Assembly (NCBI GenBank): GCA_030560485.1
Contig: JAKTTS010000278.1
Coordinates: 1 to 20,685, forward strand
Reading direction: 5' to 3'
Source of the DNA: Ascoidea tarda (nom. inval.)
Taxonomy: Eukaryota > Ascomycota > Saccharomycetes > Ascoideales > Ascoideaceae
DNA: 20,685 bases
Position numbers and translations under genes: made by a program. Shown in pieces: positions 17,310 to 20,685 of the stretch (position 1 is its first letter; every line of letters begins with the position of its first letter). The notes under the pieces are model-generated. The model searched no databases and was not told the DNA's origin. It was given only the letters and a program-made list of their open reading frames with translations.

Positions 17310-20300
17310 CTAGTACGATGACTGTGCAGCAACATTTTTAAAGGACACCTCCTCCATAGGAGACTTTTCAGCAAGATTATTTTTGGCAAGATTTTCATGA
17401 GCTTCCTCAACAGTAACTAGCTTTTCATAAAATGCTAGAACCTTGGGATGACATTTGATTTTATGAGGAAAAAAATTTAAAACCTGCAATCCATTTCTGG
17501 ACGTTGCTCGACTGAGTGCAACATATGCTTGGCCCTTTTCAAAGACCTTGCAAAGATCAACTTTTACTTTTTGTAATGTTTGGCCCTGAGATTTATGAAT
17601 TGATAGTGCCCATGCCAAAATCAATGGAATCTGGGCTCTTGTAACCAATGGCCTTTCAAATTCATCTTCAACACTCCATACTTCAGGTCGAACTAGCACA
17701 TCCCTTGTGTTTCCGTTAAGAAGTAAAAATCTAACTAATGGATATCTTGACGTTTTGGAAGTGTTGTGGAGTTGTTTCACAAGATTGTATTTTCTTTCCA
17801 AATTTTTATAAAGTGCTGGACTTACATTCTTTCTTTGATGATCTTTTAAAAAACTGAACACAGAATCATCAAATTCGTTTTCTTCATCACTGTAAGAAAT
17901 TTCAACTTGTTTTTTAGCAATTGCTTCATCATCTTCCTCTGAATCACTGAATTCACCTGGATTCTCAGCCTCAACTTTTTCAAGTTGTTTTTGTATTTTT
18001 TTTTCCACTTCATCATTTTCAGGATCGGTTTCCATTTCACTGTAAAGCATATACGTTTTGGGATCGATGAATCCCAAAACTCTACCTAAAGATCCATTGA
18101 CCAAGGTTTCATCAATATTTTTAATCATCATCACTTGAGAATCTTTTTTTAAAACAATAGTTTTAGGTGCCAAAAAATCTCTCAACAATCTTTGTCTATA
18201 ATCTTCATCCTGAACCATACCACCGTCAAATGACGTATATATATAAGGTTTCTCTTCAATTTTATCTAATTTTCTTTTATTTGCAAGTTCAACTTCTCTT
18301 CGAGTTGGGTAAAGCTCAGCAGGTTGAATCTCATCATCCATTGGTAATGGTCTTCTCAATTCCACAAATTTTTTAGTGGTTTGTACACTCAAAATCCCAT
18401 TTCTTATTTCATTTAGCATTCCAATAAACTCGGTATCACCCTTTTGTCTAAAAATGGTTTTTAATATCACAGTTAATTCAATTGCTTCTTTCCAAGCTTC
18501 GGATTCAAAAGCAAATAAGGGATCGTTATCTTCTTTATCAACAGGAGGTAGTTGATAAAAATCACCACACGCCACAATTTGAATTCCACCAAATGGTTTA
18601 TCACTTTTTCTTAGTTCTTTTCCTATTGTATTCAACTTGTCTAGTAATCTTCCATCAATCATTGAAATTTCGTCAATAATTAGTACTTTTAGTTTTTTCC
18701 ATCTTAATAAACCTTTACGATTTTTCTTTATTTTCTTTATTAATTGTTCAGTTGTACCTTCTCCTAGTCCGATGGAAGCAAAAGAATGCAAAGTGGTACC
18801 ACCAATATTACAAGCAGCTAAACCTGTAGATGCTGTAACACCTACTTCGCCTGGATAAAATTTATGTCTTAATGCTTTAATAAGTGATTTTAAGAGAATC
18901 GACTTACCTGTTCCGGCCGAACCGGTATAAAAGAGAGAATGGCCTTGTTTTACCAATTCAATGATATGAAGCTGTTCTTCAGATAGGCAAATTGGAACAG
19001 CGTGTTTTGTTGCTGAAGATTTCAATATATTTTTAGCCAATTGATTTGTAGGATTTTGAGTCAAAAATTCAATTGTTGAATTTTGAGCAGCATTAGTTTT
19101 AAAATTTCTTTGAGGTTGTTTTGGAAGATTGTTATTATTGTTATTATTGTTTATTATATCAAATTTAGGACGTTTTAAAGTTTTGAAATTCTGAGAATTA
19201 ATAATCAGTTGGGCAGCAGTGTTATGAGTAACTTGAATAGCGCCATGTTTAAGTGGAGTAATATTAGGATTGTTATTTACAGATTCTGATTCCGGTTTAT
19301 TAAAGTATTGGGATGAGGTATTGAAAAGGATATTTCTTTTTGTTGTATGACTAGTTCTATGATTTAAAGGTGATTCTGGATCCAAGAGTAGATTAGTCTC
19401 AGGAGAAGTTGAAGGTTTTTTAGTGGCAGAATTATTTGAATTTATAGATATTGGAGAATGATTGTGTATAGTTTTGTGTTTTAAGGGGGTTATTGGAGTG
19501 ATATCAGAGCTTGGGTGATAATAAACTTGAGATGAAGTGATTTTTTTTTCATACAAGTCATTAAGAGGAATTCTCTTGTTTGGGGTTGGAGTCGTTGCAG
19601 TGGAGATTGAAGCAATTATTGAACTTTCGGGATCGTCTATATTGTATATTGTAGGGTTTGAGTTTTTCATATTTATATTTATATGGTTATCTAAATCTGT
19701 AGTTAGTTGGACAGGTGAAGACGTTAGGCTGTATGAATTTTGATCTATTTTGTTCTCATTGTCATTGTCATTGCTAGTATTATCAGGATTGTTATTAAAT
19801 TGCAGATTTTGTTGAGAAAAGGATAATGAGCGATTATCACTAAATTTTTGAACAAACTCATTGAAGGAGACTTGTTTATTTTTCAATTCGTTATCTATGC
19901 TTATGTTTTTGTTAATTTGGATATTATTGTTATTGTTATTGTTATTGTTATTGTTATTATTATTATTATTATTATTATTAGTAGTAGTAGTAGTAGTAGT
20001 AGTAGTATTGAAATTGGTAATATTATCAGTGTTGTTATTGGTAATTGGTCTAAATTGGTAATTTTGAATAAAATCATCATCACTAGAGAATTCATCGGAA
20101 AATTCATCGGAAGTAAAATCATCTCTATTTTTGAGTAAATTTGGTAAAAGTTGAGAGTTTTCGTTTATTTTAATGTTTATTTTGCTAGTTTGAGTAGTGT
20201 TGTGAGTAGAATGGTTAATGGTATTTGTGTTATTGGTATCTTTATGTTCATCAATGGTAATTGATTTGTTGTTTAATAAGTCATTAAAATATTCATCTAA

Positions 20301-20629
20301 ACCGTCATCCATATTGGTTGAGTTAGTCCATTGAGAAGAAGAAAATTCAATTGAGTCAAAATCTGGATCAAAATCAAGAGTCTTATTATTTTGATTATTA
20401 ACATTTTTAATGTTGTTAATGTTATTTATTATTGGTTGGAAGTTAAAAAGTGGGAGACTTTTAGTACTGGATCTTATAGAATTATTGATGGTGTTGTGAT
20501 TATTTGCACTTGAGTGAGATTGAGATTGAGATTGAGAAGGCCAATAGTCACTAGAAAAATCAGTATTAAAGTCATTTTCAAAATCATCAATGGGTCTTAG
20601 AGTAATTTTGCCATTGCCGTTATTATTGC

Positions 20630-20685
<56 letters not shown>
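17310..20685 (-). CDS. PIF1: Pif1-family 5'-3' DNA helicase (5' truncated by window edge)
   Basis: Superfamily 1B helicase that unwinds G-quadruplexes and forks, removes telomerase from ends and maintains mitochondrial DNA. Stop TAG at 17312-17310. The first Met in the window is at 20312 (1000 aa from there), but the frame is open without a stop for another 124 codons to the window edge. That extra part looks coding (KITLRPIDDFENDF, DFDPDFDSIEF), so the true start is outside. Numbering from that Met: Walker A GSAGTGKS 464-471, Walker B with DEIS at 547, GDFYQLPPV 583-591, motif V IHKSQGQT 905-912, motif VI YVALSRAT 930-937. An acidic insert precedes the DDSVFSFLKDH segment. FEKGQAYVALSRATSRNGLQVLNF is closer to Pif1 than to Rrm3. 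The N-terminal ~430 residues are low-complexity (poly-Thr, poly-Asn); any mitochondrial presequence would lie beyond the edge. Confidence 0.95.
19924..20008. repeat. Compound microsatellite in PIF1 encoding Asn and Thr runs
   Basis: Three joined repeats on the + strand: (ATTGTT)n, then (ATT)n, then (AGT)n. On the coding strand they give Thr10 followed by about 19 Asn, the Asn run changing from pure AAT to alternating AAT/AAC codons. It lies in the unstructured N-terminal part. Confidence 0.9.
20631..20685. repeat. (ATT)n microsatellite at window edge, poly-Asn in PIF1
   Basis: At least 18 ATT units running to the last base. In the PIF1 frame they encode Asn. The repeat continues beyond the window, so its full length is unknown. 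Confidence 0.9.

Overview
The window looks like nuclear DNA of a budding yeast (Saccharomycotina). Genes are compact and intronless. Every conserved product is closest to a known yeast protein: Pun1/Sur7 family, Ash1, Car2, Sec39, GAPDH (Tdh), Utp8 and Pif1. The DNA is very AT-rich, and four genes carry long Asn/Asp/Ser/Thr runs encoded by microsatellite-like DNA. CTG codons are absent from the two best conserved genes (CAR2, TDH). This fits, but does not prove, a lineage with a reassigned CUG codon. I could not name the species.

Layout, left to right: the 3' part of a PUN1-like SUR7-family gene (+, 1-789); a 1.5-kb gene-free convergent spacer; ASH1, a GATA-finger repressor (-, 2321-5260); a GC-rich, repeat-rich upstream region (5261-6159); CAR2, ornithine aminotransferase (-, 6160-7452); SEC39, a Dsl1-complex ER tether (-, 7941-about 11375); a GC-rich divergent promoter; an unassigned coiled-coil protein (+, 11607-12368); TDH/GAPDH (+, 12690-13700); UTP8, a t-UTP subunit of the small-subunit processome (-, 14442-16898); PIF1 helicase (-, 17310 to beyond the right edge). 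The genes are ordinary housekeeping functions (plasma membrane, transcription, arginine catabolism, vesicle tethering, glycolysis, ribosome biogenesis, genome stability). There is no sign that they form a common pathway or operon.

The most notable signal is downstream of UTP8. After its TAA stop the same reading frame continues as plausible protein for 50 codons, meets a second TAA, and continues for another 130 codons to a third TAA at 13896. UTP8 therefore seems to have been, or still to be, about 1000 codons long, with two in-frame stops in this copy. Also notable are GC-rich islands whose borders ignore gene borders, a PIF1 reading frame that stays open to the window edge upstream of its first visible Met, and several short tandem repeats and palindromes in the spacers.

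I saw no tRNA or rRNA gene, transposon, viral remnant or CRISPR array.
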